DNA of 64,000 nucleotides, taken from the NCBI RefSeq assembly GCF_000568405.1, contig NZ_ARZY01000001.1, forward strand, positions 299,190 through 363,189, read 5' to 3'. This DNA comes from Catenovulum agarivorans DS-2. Its GTDB lineage: Bacteria > Pseudomonadota > Gammaproteobacteria > Enterobacterales > Alteromonadaceae. Positions 1 through 7,837 of this stretch are shown here, one piece after another. Numbering within the stretch: position 1 is the stretch's first letter; the number at the start of each line of letters is the position of its first letter. Made by a program: the position numbers and the translations under genes. Under the pieces are notes generated by a model that ran no database searches, was not told where the DNA came from, and saw only the letters and a program-made list of their open reading frames with translations.

Positions 1-964
1 TCCAGTGACAGAAGGCGAGCCATGCGCTGCGTATATTGGTCCAACTGGTGCTGGTCACTATGTGAAAATGGTTCACAATGGTATCGAATACGCGGATATG
101 CAATTAATTTGTGAAGCATATCAGAGCTTGCGTAGCGCTTTAGGTTTATCACCAAAAGAGATTGCAGCGATTTTCCGTGAGTGGAATAAAGGCCCATTAA
201 ATAGTTACCTAATCGAGATTTCAGCTGAAGTTTTAGAGCAAGATGATCCAGTAACGGGCGAACCGTTAGTGGATAAAATCTTAGATGTTGCTGGTCAAAA
301 AGGCACTGGTCTATGGACTGCTATTGGTAGTCTAGAAGTTGGCTCACCTGCTATGGCGGTAACCGCGTCTGTATATGCTCGTGCTCTATCAGGCTTAAAA
401 GATAACCGTGTTAAGGCGGCAGGTATTCTTAAAGGACCTGAAGTGGCTAAAGTCGCGGACAGCGAAAAAGAAGCCTATATCCAACGTGTACATGATGCAC
501 TGTATTGCTCAAAAATTTGTGCGTACGCACAAGGCTTTGAGTTAATGAAAAAAGCTGGCGAGCAACAAGGTTGGGATTTAGATTTTGCTGCAATTGCGAA
601 GATTTGGCGTGCTGGTTGTATTATCCGTGCGGTATTCTTGCAATCAATCACAGATGCATTTAACAAAGACAAAGAACTACCTAATTTATTAATGGATGAT
701 TTCTTTGCGGGGCAAATTGAAAAATTCCAGTCAAACTGGCGTGAATCAATTGTTGATGGAGTGCGTTTAGGCGTTGCTATGCCTTGTTTTACATCTTCAT
801 TAGCTTATTACGATTCTTATCGCAGCGCTACGACAGCAGCAAACTTACTGCAAGGTCAGCGCGATTTCTTTGGTGCACACACCTTTGAGCGGGTTGACCA
901 ACCACGAGGTCAGTTCTATCATTTAAACTGGTCAAGTGATAAAGAAATTGTTCGTATAAAATAA
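1..964 (+). CDS. gnd: 6-phosphogluconate dehydrogenase, decarboxylating (5' end outside window)
   Basis: Oxidises and decarboxylates 6-phosphogluconate to ribulose 5-phosphate with NADP in the oxidative pentose phosphate pathway (cytoplasm). The reading frame is open from the first complete codon at 2, so the GTG at 5 is an internal valine, not a start. About 320 C-terminal residues are visible. The motif HYVKMVHNGIEY carries the catalytic lysine and glutamate of the family, followed by the all-helical dimer domain and a C-terminus with the expected RGQFYHLNW motif. The NADP-binding Rossmann half lies upstream of the window. The stop overlaps the next ATG by one base, implying coupling with msrB. 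Confidence 0.96.
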   Translation, partial: PVTEGEPCAAYIGPTGAGHYVKMVHNGIEYADMQLICEAYQSLRSALGLSPKEIAAIFREWNKGPLNSYLIEISAEVLEQDDPVTGEPLVDKILDVAGQKGTGLWTAIGSLEVGSPAMAVTASVYARALSGLKDNRVKAAGILKGPEVAKVADSEKEAYIQRVHDALYCSKICAYAQGFELMKKAGEQQGWDLDFAAIAKIWRAGCIIRAVFLQSITDAFNKDKELPNLLMDDFFAGQIEKFQSNWRESIVDGVRLGVAMPCFTSSLAYYDSYRSATTAANLLQGQRDFFGAHTFERVDQPRGQFYHLNWSSDKEIVRIK

Positions 965-1368
965 TGAAAGATGATAAACACTGGTTAGAAACACTCGATG
1001 CGGAAACGTATCGAGTAACAAGGCAAGGGGGCACCGAATACCCCTTTACTGGCAAGTTATTAAATAACAAAAAAACTGGTGTTTATCATTGTGTATGCTG
1101 TAAAACGCCGTTGTTCACATCTGAACAAAAGTATGATTCTGGTTGTGGTTGGCCGGCGTTTTTTGATGCGTTAGATAAAGAGAAAATTAAGTTTTTAATG
1201 GATGACAGCCATGGTATGCACCGCACTGAAGTGCGCTGCGGTGAATGTGATGCGCATTTAGGCCATGTATTTGATGATGGACCAGAGCCGACAGGCATTC
1301 GTTACTGCATTAACTCAGTTTGTTTGGACTTTAATGAAGCTGAGAATGTAAAGCCGATTAAAGGTTGA
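964..1368 (+). CDS. msrB: Peptide-methionine (R)-S-oxide reductase MsrB
   Basis: Repairs oxidised proteins by reducing methionine-R-sulfoxide. At 134 residues it is full length. Zinc-binding CxxC pairs are visible at Cys43/46 and Cys92/95. The catalytic cysteine should be Cys115 in RYCINS, and Cys61 in SGCGWPAF is the likely resolving cysteine. HRTEVRC and LGHVFDDGP are typical MsrB motifs. There is no signal peptide, so it is cytoplasmic. Its ATG overlaps the gnd stop; gnd makes NADPH, which would feed thioredoxin-dependent MsrB (inference from context). Confidence 0.96.
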   Translation: MKDDKHWLETLDAETYRVTRQGGTEYPFTGKLLNNKKTGVYHCVCCKTPLFTSEQKYDSGCGWPAFFDALDKEKIKFLMDDSHGMHRTEVRCGECDAHLGHVFDDGPEPTGIRYCINSVCLDFNEAENVKPIKG

Positions 1369-1377
1369 GGTTTCTTG

Positions 1378-2346
1378 TTAGTCGTTTGCTAACTTTTGCC
1401 AGACTCCAGCAGCGTTTTTCCGCACCTCAAATTTGGCCCAAGTGACAAAGTTGGCTTTAGCGCAAACTCCACGTTCATTTTTTCCCGTACCTTCAATGAC
1501 TTTGTAGTGAACTTTGCCAAGCCTACTGACATACAGCACCTTTCTGATTTGCCAATTTATACCGAGCTTACCATTACTATAAAAGCGTTGGACTTGTACT
1601 TTTTCTGGGTGGTGACTATCCACCTCAGCATGGTTGGCCGCTTTGTCGAAAATATCCATCCAAGCTTCAGCAGATAGGTCAATATATGAATCGTGATCTT
1701 GCAGCGCTTTAAAAAAATCTTCATTAGTAATTTCGTTTTTTCTGTCGGCTGGACTTATTATTGTTTTACGTGAATTACTGAAAAATAAATGTGCTGGGTA
1801 TCGGCGCCAATTGAATAGGTAATTAACCGCAAATGCGACTAAAACGATGGTTACGCAACTAACCAGTGTAGGGTAGATTACATAGCCATAACCAATCGTT
1901 GCAACAACATCTTCGCTAAACACCGCACCTAACGCTGTTGCACCGCCAGGAGGGTGGATGCAACGAAACTGTTGCATCAACAATATTGCAAGTGATACGG
2001 CAATGATTGCTGCTAACAAGTTATTTTCAATATAAGTGGCGCAGCTTACACCCAATATAGCACTGATTAAGTGCCCACCAATCACCGGCCAAGGTTGGGA
2101 AAAGGTGCCATGCGGAACAGCAAATACTAAAACTGCAGTCGCGGCTATCGAGGTAACAACATAGGCATTTTGTTTAACTAAAGCAGTTGAGCCAATCTCA
2201 CTACCAATTAATTTTGCAAAATATAAAACACAAGTAATCCCAACGATAGATGTGATTGCTGTGGCAACAACTTCAGACTTTGAAGCGCGTAACTCGGTTG
2301 CGCCAAAATATAAATAAATATGCTTTAACAGGTTTTTATTAATCAT
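1378..2346 (-). CDS. HPP family integral membrane protein
   Basis: 322 residues. The N-terminal ~180 residues contain about four to five hydrophobic segments and the family signature HPPGGATAL at 131-139, plus SQPWPVIGGHLISA just before it. HPP proteins are membrane proteins; some cyanobacterial and plant members have been linked to nitrite transport, but the function here is not known. The C-terminal ~140 residues are soluble, without a recognised domain (no CBS pattern seen). Its start overlaps the end of the small upstream gene by 8 bp, so the two are probably cotranscribed, divergent from the LysR gene that may control them. Confidence 0.88.
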   Translation of the reverse strand: MINKNLLKHIYLYFGATELRASKSEVVATAITSIVGITCVLYFAKLIGSEIGSTALVKQNAYVVTSIAATAVLVFAVPHGTFSQPWPVIGGHLISAILGVSCATYIENNLLAAIIAVSLAILLMQQFRCIHPPGGATALGAVFSEDVVATIGYGYVIYPTLVSCVTIVLVAFAVNYLFNWRRYPAHLFFSNSRKTIISPADRKNEITNEDFFKALQDHDSYIDLSAEAWMDIFDKAANHAEVDSHHPEKVQVQRFYSNGKLGINWQIRKVLYVSRLGKVHYKVIEGTGKNERGVCAKANFVTWAKFEVRKNAAGVWQKLAND

Positions 2347-2569
2347 TTAAATTTAGCGCTCTAAGGCAAGTTAATCTAACCACATAAGATACTTTGAATA
2401 TTGCAGGTAATATCATGATTGAAATATGACCAACAATTTGTTGAGTTAACGAGAGGTATTGTTCATATCCATAGATGAAAGTTATTAGCACTAGCGTCGT
2501 CACTATGCTGAAAAACATTACTCTATTGGCAATTTTTAATCGCTGTAAATTAATTGAATTTTTAGCCAT
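2339..2569 (-). CDS. Small membrane protein of unknown function
   Basis: 76 residues if started at the ATG at 2569 (MAKNSINLQ). The frame stays open to a start at 2602, but that would add an arginine/cysteine-rich leader. Two hydrophobic segments are visible, around residues 17-35 and 45-65, with a GHISIMILPAIFKVSYVVRL stretch in the second. It overlaps the HPP gene by 8 bp on the same strand and is divergent from the LysR gene. I do not recognise a named family; the tight overlap and conserved-looking helices argue that it is real. Confidence 0.7.
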   Translation of the reverse strand: MAKNSINLQRLKIANRVMFFSIVTTLVLITFIYGYEQYLSLTQQIVGHISIMILPAIFKVSYVVRLTCLRALNLND

Positions 2570-2642
2570 AAATCGTACGCACCTTGATGGTGATTGTTGC
2601 ACTAAATTGGTGTTTTTATTGTATGAATTTATATGGATTAGG

Positions 2643-2680
2643 TATAATGAATATATTTGTTAATTAGTAACAAATATATT
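2643..2680 (+). promoter_or_regulatory. LysR-gene promoter with a perfect 13-bp inverted repeat
   Basis: A consensus -10 TATAAT lies at 2643-2648, with TTGTAT 18 bp upstream (2619-2624) as a possible -35. Directly after it, AATATATTTGTTA (2650-2662) is repeated exactly inverted as TAACAAATATATT (2668-2680) with a 5-bp spacer. The dyad sits over the expected transcription start of the regulator gene, 18 bp before its ATG. This placement fits an autoregulatory operator; an mRNA hairpin is the alternative. Confidence 0.7.
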
Positions 2681-2698
2681 GATAATAATGAGGCGTGT

Positions 2699-3538
2699 AT
2701 GGACTATATAAATGCCAAAACATTCTTAACTATTTGCCAGGTGCACAGTTTTAGTGCTGCTGCGCAAATGTTGCACGTCACTCAAACCACTGTAACCGCT
2801 AGAATCAAAAATCTTGAACAGCAATTAGGTTGTAAGTTGTTTGTACGAAATAAGGGAGGTGCTAAGCTTACGGCTAATGGGCTGCATTTTGAGCCATACG
2901 CTCGGCAAATTGTTGAAACTTCATTGGCGATCAAACGTAATATTCCATTGCCGTATGATTTGGATAATCGGTTGGCGATCGGGTGTGATTTAACTTTATG
3001 GAATCCAATTGCGGCAAAATGGCTGACAGCTATTCAAACACATTGGCCAGATTTAGTTATTACCATGGATGTGAATGACTCAAAACACTTGTATGAAAAA
3101 ATGCAAGATGGTTTGATTGATATCGTTATTTCACATCAAACTTTTTATAGTCAAAATACTCAAATAGACCATCTACTCGACGAAAAGTTAGTTCAAGTCC
3201 AGTCAAGTGATAGTGCACTGCCGTATATATTTATCGACTGGGGAGAAACTTTTAAAAAACTTCATGATCAAGCGTTACCAGAGCTTGCTATCAAAAAGCT
3301 GTCGATTTCACTAGGTCCTGTAGCATTACAAATGATTTTAGATAGTGGTGGAAGTGGCTATTTTAGAACGCGTGTAATTCAGCGCTACCTGCGCTCTGGA
3401 CAGCTAAAATTAACACCGCAAGCGCCTGAGTTTTCATATCCTGTATATTTTGTGCACAATCGGCGCAACGATTTACCATTTGAACAGTTAAAAGTGCATT
3501 TACTTGAGGTGTTTGAGCAAACGCATAATTGGTTTTAA
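2699..3538 (+). CDS. LysR-family transcriptional regulator
   Basis: 279 residues from the ATG at 2699, which has a TGAGG ribosome site 6 bp upstream; a longer open frame to 2657 runs through the promoter dyad and is unlikely. Residues 1-60 form the winged helix-turn-helix typical of LysR (FSAAAQMLHVTQTTVTARI then LEQQLGCKLF). The rest resembles the two-lobe effector domain, with several divergent positions. It is divergent from the HPP membrane protein operon, the usual position of a dedicated regulator. The effector is unknown. Its 3' end overlaps the convergent downstream gene by 4 bp. Confidence 0.92.
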   Translation: MDYINAKTFLTICQVHSFSAAAQMLHVTQTTVTARIKNLEQQLGCKLFVRNKGGAKLTANGLHFEPYARQIVETSLAIKRNIPLPYDLDNRLAIGCDLTLWNPIAAKWLTAIQTHWPDLVITMDVNDSKHLYEKMQDGLIDIVISHQTFYSQNTQIDHLLDEKLVQVQSSDSALPYIFIDWGETFKKLHDQALPELAIKKLSISLGPVALQMILDSGGSGYFRTRVIQRYLRSGQLKLTPQAPEFSYPVYFVHNRRNDLPFEQLKVHLLEVFEQTHNWF

Positions 3539-4452
3539 TCTTGCCAAATTATTTGTGCTTGAGCGTCAGCGGTTGCTTTAAAAATTAAAAGTGGCCGTGG
3601 GTTATTACCATCAAAGGTAATAGTGGATGCCATCAGCAAATAGCCATGATTAAAGTGAGTCACCCAATGTGCTGTATAGGGTGTTTTAACCGCGTGCATT
3701 AGGCTAGTTTGTCGGTTATTGTGGCTAACAATATCAAAGCTTCTGTTTCCCCAATTCGCGACTAATAAGCGACCTTGCTGGTAATCAATATCAAAAATTT
3801 GATTACGGTTAAGAGGGGCATTGGCTGCAGCTTGATTTAACAGATTATCCCATTGCCTTTTTATCTTGCCCTGTTGGTCCACTAACCATGCTTGGTTTTC
3901 CCCAAGTAATAATAAACCTTGTTCGACTTTTCTGAGACGTTTGACAGGATGGGGAAATTCAAAGGCCTGGTCGACAGAGCCATCTGCTTTATGTAGCAAC
4001 ACATCAGGATATTTAACAAATATGACTTGTTGGTCAGATTGAACATGAAATCCACCTTCACCTAATCGCCATTTGTCTTCAAACCATGGCCAAATGGTAT
4101 TTGTGCTATTGTCTGATTGTAACTCCAATAACCTTATATAATTTTTGCTATTACTGTGTTGATATCGGCGCTCGATAATATACAGGTTATTATCGAGCGC
4201 TGATAACATAAAATCACTGGCGGTATATTCTGAAGTTAAAACAACTTCAACTTGACCGCCCATTTGCCAACTCAATACCGATGATTTGTGATTTGGATGG
4301 TCTATTGGAACTACGTACGGAAAGTACGCTGTGCCGCCAATAGAAACAAGGTTACCAGTTGGGTGAGCCAGTACAGCAGTTAAGCTACTTGAAGCTGCAA
4401 GAATAACCACAATGTAGCTAAATTGTTTAATAAGCTTTTTTAATAAAAACAT
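3535..4452 (-). CDS. Secreted protein of unknown function, possibly propeller-like
   Basis: 305 residues beginning with a basic and hydrophobic export signal, probably cleaved after VLAHP or nearby (residues ~28-31). The mature part is rich in beta-strand patterns with repeated aromatic/Asn-Gly turns (IFDIDYQQGRLLVANWGNRS; HWVTHFNHGYLLMAS), as in beta-propellers, but I cannot assign a family. No catalytic motif is evident. It follows the TonB-domain gene by 9 bp on the same strand, so the two probably form one transcript and may act together in the periplasm. The 3' end overlaps the LysR gene end by 4 bp. Confidence 0.7.
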   Translation of the reverse strand: MFLLKKLIKQFSYIVVILAASSSLTAVLAHPTGNLVSIGGTAYFPYVVPIDHPNHKSSVLSWQMGGQVEVVLTSEYTASDFMLSALDNNLYIIERRYQHSNSKNYIRLLELQSDNSTNTIWPWFEDKWRLGEGGFHVQSDQQVIFVKYPDVLLHKADGSVDQAFEFPHPVKRLRKVEQGLLLLGENQAWLVDQQGKIKRQWDNLLNQAAANAPLNRNQIFDIDYQQGRLLVANWGNRSFDIVSHNNRQTSLMHAVKTPYTAHWVTHFNHGYLLMASTITFDGNNPRPLLIFKATADAQAQIIWQD

Positions 4453-4461
4453 ATTGTTAGG

Positions 4462-4821
4462 CTATTTACCTAAGCTGAAATCTAAGCGGGTTTCTTGCAT
4501 GACTTTTACTGGTGCCCCATCTATGATAGCCGGTTTGTATTTCCACTTGCTCACGGCTTTAATTGCTTCACGGTCGAACACGCCTTCAGGCATAGATTCA
4601 GTCACTTCAACATTCGTTACTGCACCATATTCGTTTATAACAAACTTAAGTGCAACATGTCCGATGACACCATTACGTGCGGCTTTTGCAGGGTAACGAG
4701 GAGCAACTCTAACAATAGGCTGTACGTCTGCTGTAAGCTCTGACGCTAGATAAACTTTTGCATTTGCCGTTAGGCTAGCAAAAGATAAAGTTGAAGTAAG
4801 TAATAAAACAAAAATTTTCAT
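4462..4821 (-). CDS. Periplasmic protein consisting of a lone TonB C-terminal domain
   Basis: 119 residues: a signal peptide of about 21 residues (ending near SLTANA) and then only a TonB C-terminal fold. The pattern PRYPAKAARNGVIGHVALKF, then VTNVEVTES, FDREAIKAVSKWKYKP and a final beta strand, is diagnostic. It lacks the N-terminal membrane helix and the Pro-rich spacer that let true TonB reach ExbB/ExbD, and no exbBD lies nearby. It is therefore unlikely to energise TonB receptors; such proteins may be scaffolds or competitors. It leads a two-gene unit with the secreted protein ending at 3535. Confidence 0.85.
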   Translation of the reverse strand: MKIFVLLLTSTLSFASLTANAKVYLASELTADVQPIVRVAPRYPAKAARNGVIGHVALKFVINEYGAVTNVEVTESMPEGVFDREAIKAVSKWKYKPAIIDGAPVKVMQETRLDFSLGK

Positions 4822-4957
4822 AGCTCGATTCCTTGCTGATTGGTGAGCACAAATAATGCACTTATTTAGATTATTTAGTCAAAGGTTTTGCACGATTATA
4901 TTTGCGATAGTCGGTACTGTATTTTATAAAACCTACCACAAAAAATTTATTTAAAAG

Positions 4958-5368
4958 CTATCCGCCAATCACAACTGAGTTTATTTTACCTAATGCATTT
5001 TGTTCAAGCGCTTGCTCGCGCTCTTCTTCTGTCAGTATCCCCGTGAATGGAGTATTTCTTCGCCAGCGACGAAGCTGTGGGCTATATTCAGTAAAACCTA
5101 AAATGAAAGTATCGGTCAGTTCAAAATTGTCTAAGGTGCTGATCCAGTGTAAATATTCGCTGTAACGTAATTGACCGAGCTTAAACTTGGCTTCAATTTT
5201 ATCTCGTGCCAGCAACCTAAGTTCAGCTGATGTTAATAATTTTTGTGCGATGGCACCATGAATAGCTTGAATTTGTCTGTCTATGTTTTCATCCAGCAAA
5301 CTCAACTTTTTACTGCGTGATTTTTGCGCTCGTCTTTGTGATGAATTGTTTCTGCGAGATGAAAACAT
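4958..5368 (-). CDS. Conserved hypothetical cytoplasmic protein
   Basis: 136 residues from the ATG at 5368, 8 bp after an AGAGGT site; a GTG at 5374 is an in-frame alternative but too close to that site. The N-terminus is very basic (SSRRNNSSQRRAQKSRSKK), suggesting nucleic acid or membrane-surface contact. The remainder is helical (IDRQIQAIHGAIAQKLL; LGQLRYSEYLHWIS) and no signal peptide is present. It is the third gene of a minus-strand unit with DUF3549 and DUF3301 genes. I do not recognise the family. Confidence 0.72.
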   Translation of the reverse strand: MFSSRRNNSSQRRAQKSRSKKLSLLDENIDRQIQAIHGAIAQKLLTSAELRLLARDKIEAKFKLGQLRYSEYLHWISTLDNFELTDTFILGFTEYSPQLRRWRRNTPFTGILTEEEREQALEQNALGKINSVVIGG

Positions 5369-5380
5369 AATCACTGACCT

Positions 5381-5692
5381 CTAATTTATTCGATAAGCTT
5401 CCGCTTTTACGTCAATTAATCTTTGGTCTACTAATGATAGCTGACCTTGACATAAATCTTCACCATTGCCACTAAATTCAAAAGCAAATTGGCTATGCCA
5501 TTCAATTAAATTTCGTTGAAACAACTTTATACGTGTCCGTTTGCGACTGGCTGAAACAAACTGTAAGCCGTTGCGCTCGCAATAATCCTGAGCGTACGCA
5601 AGCGCCGCTTCGCTTTGTTTACGTAGTAGCCAAAACTGCAAAATAACTGCTACTAGTAGCGCTATAACTAAGATATCAATGAGTTGTACCAT
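5381..5692 (-). CDS. DUF3301 family membrane-anchored protein
   Basis: 103 residues. One N-terminal transmembrane helix (about residues 5-22, IDILVIALLVAVILQFWLL) is followed by a soluble domain with CERNGLQFVSASRKR and WHSQFAFEFS, as in DUF3301. The function is unknown. It overlaps the DUF3549 gene by 17 bp and is followed 12 bp later by the basic 136-residue protein, so the three genes look like one operon. The DUF3549-DUF3301 pairing is common in marine gammaproteobacteria. Confidence 0.85.
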   Translation of the reverse strand: MVQLIDILVIALLVAVILQFWLLRKQSEAALAYAQDYCERNGLQFVSASRKRTRIKLFQRNLIEWHSQFAFEFSGNGEDLCQGQLSLVDQRLIDVKAEAYRIN

Positions 5693-6710
5693 AACTTGCC
5701 TTTATCATATTGCTAACGGCTATTCGGGTTTTTGGCAGTGCATTGGGGTTCTGCATTAAAGCTAAAATGGGCCTGCGTAACGAAGGTAGAGCAATTGCAT
5801 CTCTAAATAGTGCTTCAAAATTATTTGCTGGAAGGTCAGCTATTTTTTCTAAATAGACGCTTAGCAGCAACGGGTCTTTTAACGAAACCCAGCAGCGCGC
5901 GCCGACGATTAATAATAAGTTTAAAATATCCTCAGCGGGTTTATCAGTGCTCACTTGTTTAGTTAGCCAGGTTTGCACACTTGTTTGGTCACAATATCCT
6001 GCTAGCACACGTAAAATCGCGAGCTGTTTTTCCTCACTGTTTTCATTTTCCAGATAGCGTATCGATTTGTTTACGAGCACTTTAGGGAGCTCACAGTGCT
6101 CTAAAATTGGAATTAGTTGGTTTTGCAATTCATCGGGTAATTGCCAAAACTCATTTTGCAATAATTTGTGCACTTTAGGATCTTTTTGTACCAAAATATC
6201 AGCCCAACCTTGCACGGTTAAATTGCGCCACTGTGCTTTATCGCTTTGGTCTAAATAGTCCAAACAAGCCTGTGCTAGCTCGGAATAGCTGCGGTTAAAT
6301 TTATCTTTTATACGCGCATTCACTATAGCGACCTTAGTTTGTTCAGGCAATTTGATATAAGGGTTGTCTGGCAGTTGTTGTTGCTCGTCTGTTTGTTGTG
6401 CAAAGTCATTGCCCAAAGCTTCTTGAATGATCGCAACAAAATGGTTGCGTGAGCCCGGGATAACTTGGCTTTCTTCATCTAATGGCAAATTTAAAAACCA
6501 GATATATGGGTTGTCTGTTTGCCCGATTGGCCAATAAACAAGTGCAAATTTTGCCTGACTTTGGATTGGGTAGGGGTAGGCTTGCTGGCCATCTTCAAAT
6601 TGTTCGAAGGTTGTTTTGTCTATATCAATAACTCTTCTGCCCACATCAAAAACACAATAATCACAACCTGCATACTGCACAAGTTGATATAAAGTTGAAA
6701 TGTTTTGCAT
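5676..6710 (-). CDS. DUF3549 family protein
   Basis: 344 residues from the ATG at 6710; a TTG at 6722 would add four residues but the family begins near MQNISTLYQLV. The N-terminal domain (YCVFDVGRRV, FEQFEDGQQAYPYP) is the recognisable DUF3549 part. The C-terminal half is helical and repeat-like, resembling HEAT-type adaptor repeats (LLQNEFWQLPDELQNQLIPI; LAILRVLAGYC). It has no signal peptide. Function unknown. It is the first gene of the minus-strand unit and is divergent from yqcC across a 65-bp promoter region. Confidence 0.85.
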   Translation of the reverse strand: MQNISTLYQLVQYAGCDYCVFDVGRRVIDIDKTTFEQFEDGQQAYPYPIQSQAKFALVYWPIGQTDNPYIWFLNLPLDEESQVIPGSRNHFVAIIQEALGNDFAQQTDEQQQLPDNPYIKLPEQTKVAIVNARIKDKFNRSYSELAQACLDYLDQSDKAQWRNLTVQGWADILVQKDPKVHKLLQNEFWQLPDELQNQLIPILEHCELPKVLVNKSIRYLENENSEEKQLAILRVLAGYCDQTSVQTWLTKQVSTDKPAEDILNLLLIVGARCWVSLKDPLLLSVYLEKIADLPANNFEALFRDAIALPSLRRPILALMQNPNALPKTRIAVSNMIKASYGTTH

Positions 6711-6728
6711 TAATCGACCCAATAAAGC

Positions 6729-6761
6729 ATTAAAAAAGCGTTATAATAGCGCTTTTTTAAT
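6729..6761. promoter_or_regulatory. Divergent promoter with -10 box inside a perfect 12-bp inverted repeat
   Basis: ATTAAAAAAGCG (6729-6740) and CGCTTTTTTAAT (6750-6761) are exact inverted repeats around the 9-bp spacer TTATAATAG, which contains a consensus TATAAT (6742-6747) for yqcC. The site lies between the DUF3549 and yqcC genes. A protein bound here would block the -10 box. The poly-A/poly-T arms also resemble a terminator stem, but there is no converging gene to terminate. Confidence 0.6.
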
Positions 6762-6775
6762 TGGAACGCATTGCT

Positions 6776-7093
6776 TTGAGTAAACATCAGCAGATAGCAA
6801 GTTTATTAACTGAGCTTGCGGCCGCACTACAGGCGGCAAATTTATGGCAGCAACATCGACCAAGTGCACAAGCTTTAAACAGCTCACAACCATTTTGTAT
6901 CGACACGTTAGATTTTCATCAATGGCTGCAATTTATTTTTATTGAAAAAATGCAAATTATTGCTGAGCAGCAATTAACCTTACCTAGCCAACTATGCATA
7001 TCGCCGATCGCTGAAGATGCATTTAATGAACAGACAGCGCCGGAAGGCAAAATACTGGCGGTAATAAAGCAAATTGACGCGTTATTTGCTTAA
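6776..7093 (+). CDS. yqcC: YqcC family protein
   Basis: 105 residues from the TTG at 6776, the start that matches the family's N-terminus (SKHQQIASLLTEL) and leaves room for a leader after the -10 box at 6742; GGAA at 6763-6766 is the likely ribosome site. An upstream TTG at 6761 lies inside the promoter dyad. LNSSQPFCIDTLDFHQWLQF is the diagnostic segment. The protein is a small four-helix-type domain of unknown role. It precedes truC and a flavodoxin gene, the same order as E. coli yqcC-truC-yqcA. Confidence 0.85.
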   Translation: MSKHQQIASLLTELAAALQAANLWQQHRPSAQALNSSQPFCIDTLDFHQWLQFIFIEKMQIIAEQQLTLPSQLCISPIAEDAFNEQTAPEGKILAVIKQIDALFA

Positions 7094-7102
7094 GGAGTGA
7101 TT

Positions 7103-7837
7103 GTGTTAGAAATTTTGTATCAAGATGAGCATTTAGTTGCGGTTAATAAACCTTCTGGTCTGTTGGTGCACAGATCTTTAATCGACAAACACGAAACTCA
7201 ATTTGCTATGCAAATGGTACGCGACCAAATAGGTCAGTATGTTTATCCTGTGCACAGGTTGGATAGGCCCACCTCTGGTGTGTTGTTAATGGCGCTCAGT
7301 TCAGAAACCGCTAAATTAGTCTGTGCGGTGATTGAAGCGCGTAAAATGAGTAAAACCTACTACGCAATTACCCGCGGCCATACACCAGAGCAAGGCATTA
7401 TTGATAAAGCTTTAGTTGAACAGCCGGATAAAATTTCCGATAAAAAAATGCAGCTCAACCCACCAGCAAAAGAGGCGATTACTCAGTTTGAAACCTTGGC
7501 AAAATCGACCCTTGATATTGAAATTAATCGATATCCACAGTCGAGATTTAGCCTAGTTAAATTAATGCCTATCCATGGACGAAAACATCAAATTCGTCGT
7601 CATTTGGCGCATTTACGCCATCCAATCCTGGGTGATGTAAATTATGGTGACAATAAATATAATCGTTATCTACGCCAGCAATTAAATCAATTTAGATTGG
7701 CACTTCATGCGGCTAAGGTTGAGATACCTCATCCAATTACTGGCGAAATGCTAACGATTACCGCAGGGTTTGATCAAGGCTTTCAACAAATATTACAATT
7801 AACTCAATTACCTATGATAGATGAGAGGAATTTATGA
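7103..7837 (+). CDS. truC: tRNA pseudouridine(65) synthase TruC
   Basis: Isomerises uridine 65 of certain tRNAs to pseudouridine. 244 residues from the GTG at 7103, preceded by AAGGAG with 5-bp spacing; an in-frame GTG at 7097 abuts that site and would be a poor start. MLEILYQDE then matches the TruC N-terminus. Catalytic Asp54 sits in HRLDRPTSG, the same number as in E. coli TruC. The region GRKHQIRRHLAHLRHPILGD is the conserved RluA-type core. It has no S4 domain, as expected. It overlaps the next gene by ATGA. Confidence 0.94.
   Translation: MLEILYQDEHLVAVNKPSGLLVHRSLIDKHETQFAMQMVRDQIGQYVYPVHRLDRPTSGVLLMALSSETAKLVCAVIEARKMSKTYYAITRGHTPEQGIIDKALVEQPDKISDKKMQLNPPAKEAITQFETLAKSTLDIEINRYPQSRFSLVKLMPIHGRKHQIRRHLAHLRHPILGDVNYGDNKYNRYLRQQLNQFRLALHAAKVEIPHPITGEMLTITAGFDQGFQQILQLTQLPMIDERNL

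Noticed and set aside
5..7. GTG at position 5 as the start of gnd
   Set aside because: The frame is open before it and the protein lacks the whole N-terminal NADP domain, so the gene begins outside the window.
1396..1677. Plus-strand 93-codon open frame opposite the HPP gene
   Set aside because: No ribosome site and no recognisable motif; it mirrors a better supported gene on the other strand.
4822..4957. A/T-rich inverted sequence (AAATAATGCACTTATTT) as a Fur box for the TonB-domain gene
   Set aside because: Only loosely like the Fur consensus; no iron-uptake gene is present to support it.
6723..6775. The dyad as a transcription terminator
   Set aside because: The flanking genes diverge, so nothing is transcribed into it; the -10 in its centre suggests a promoter.
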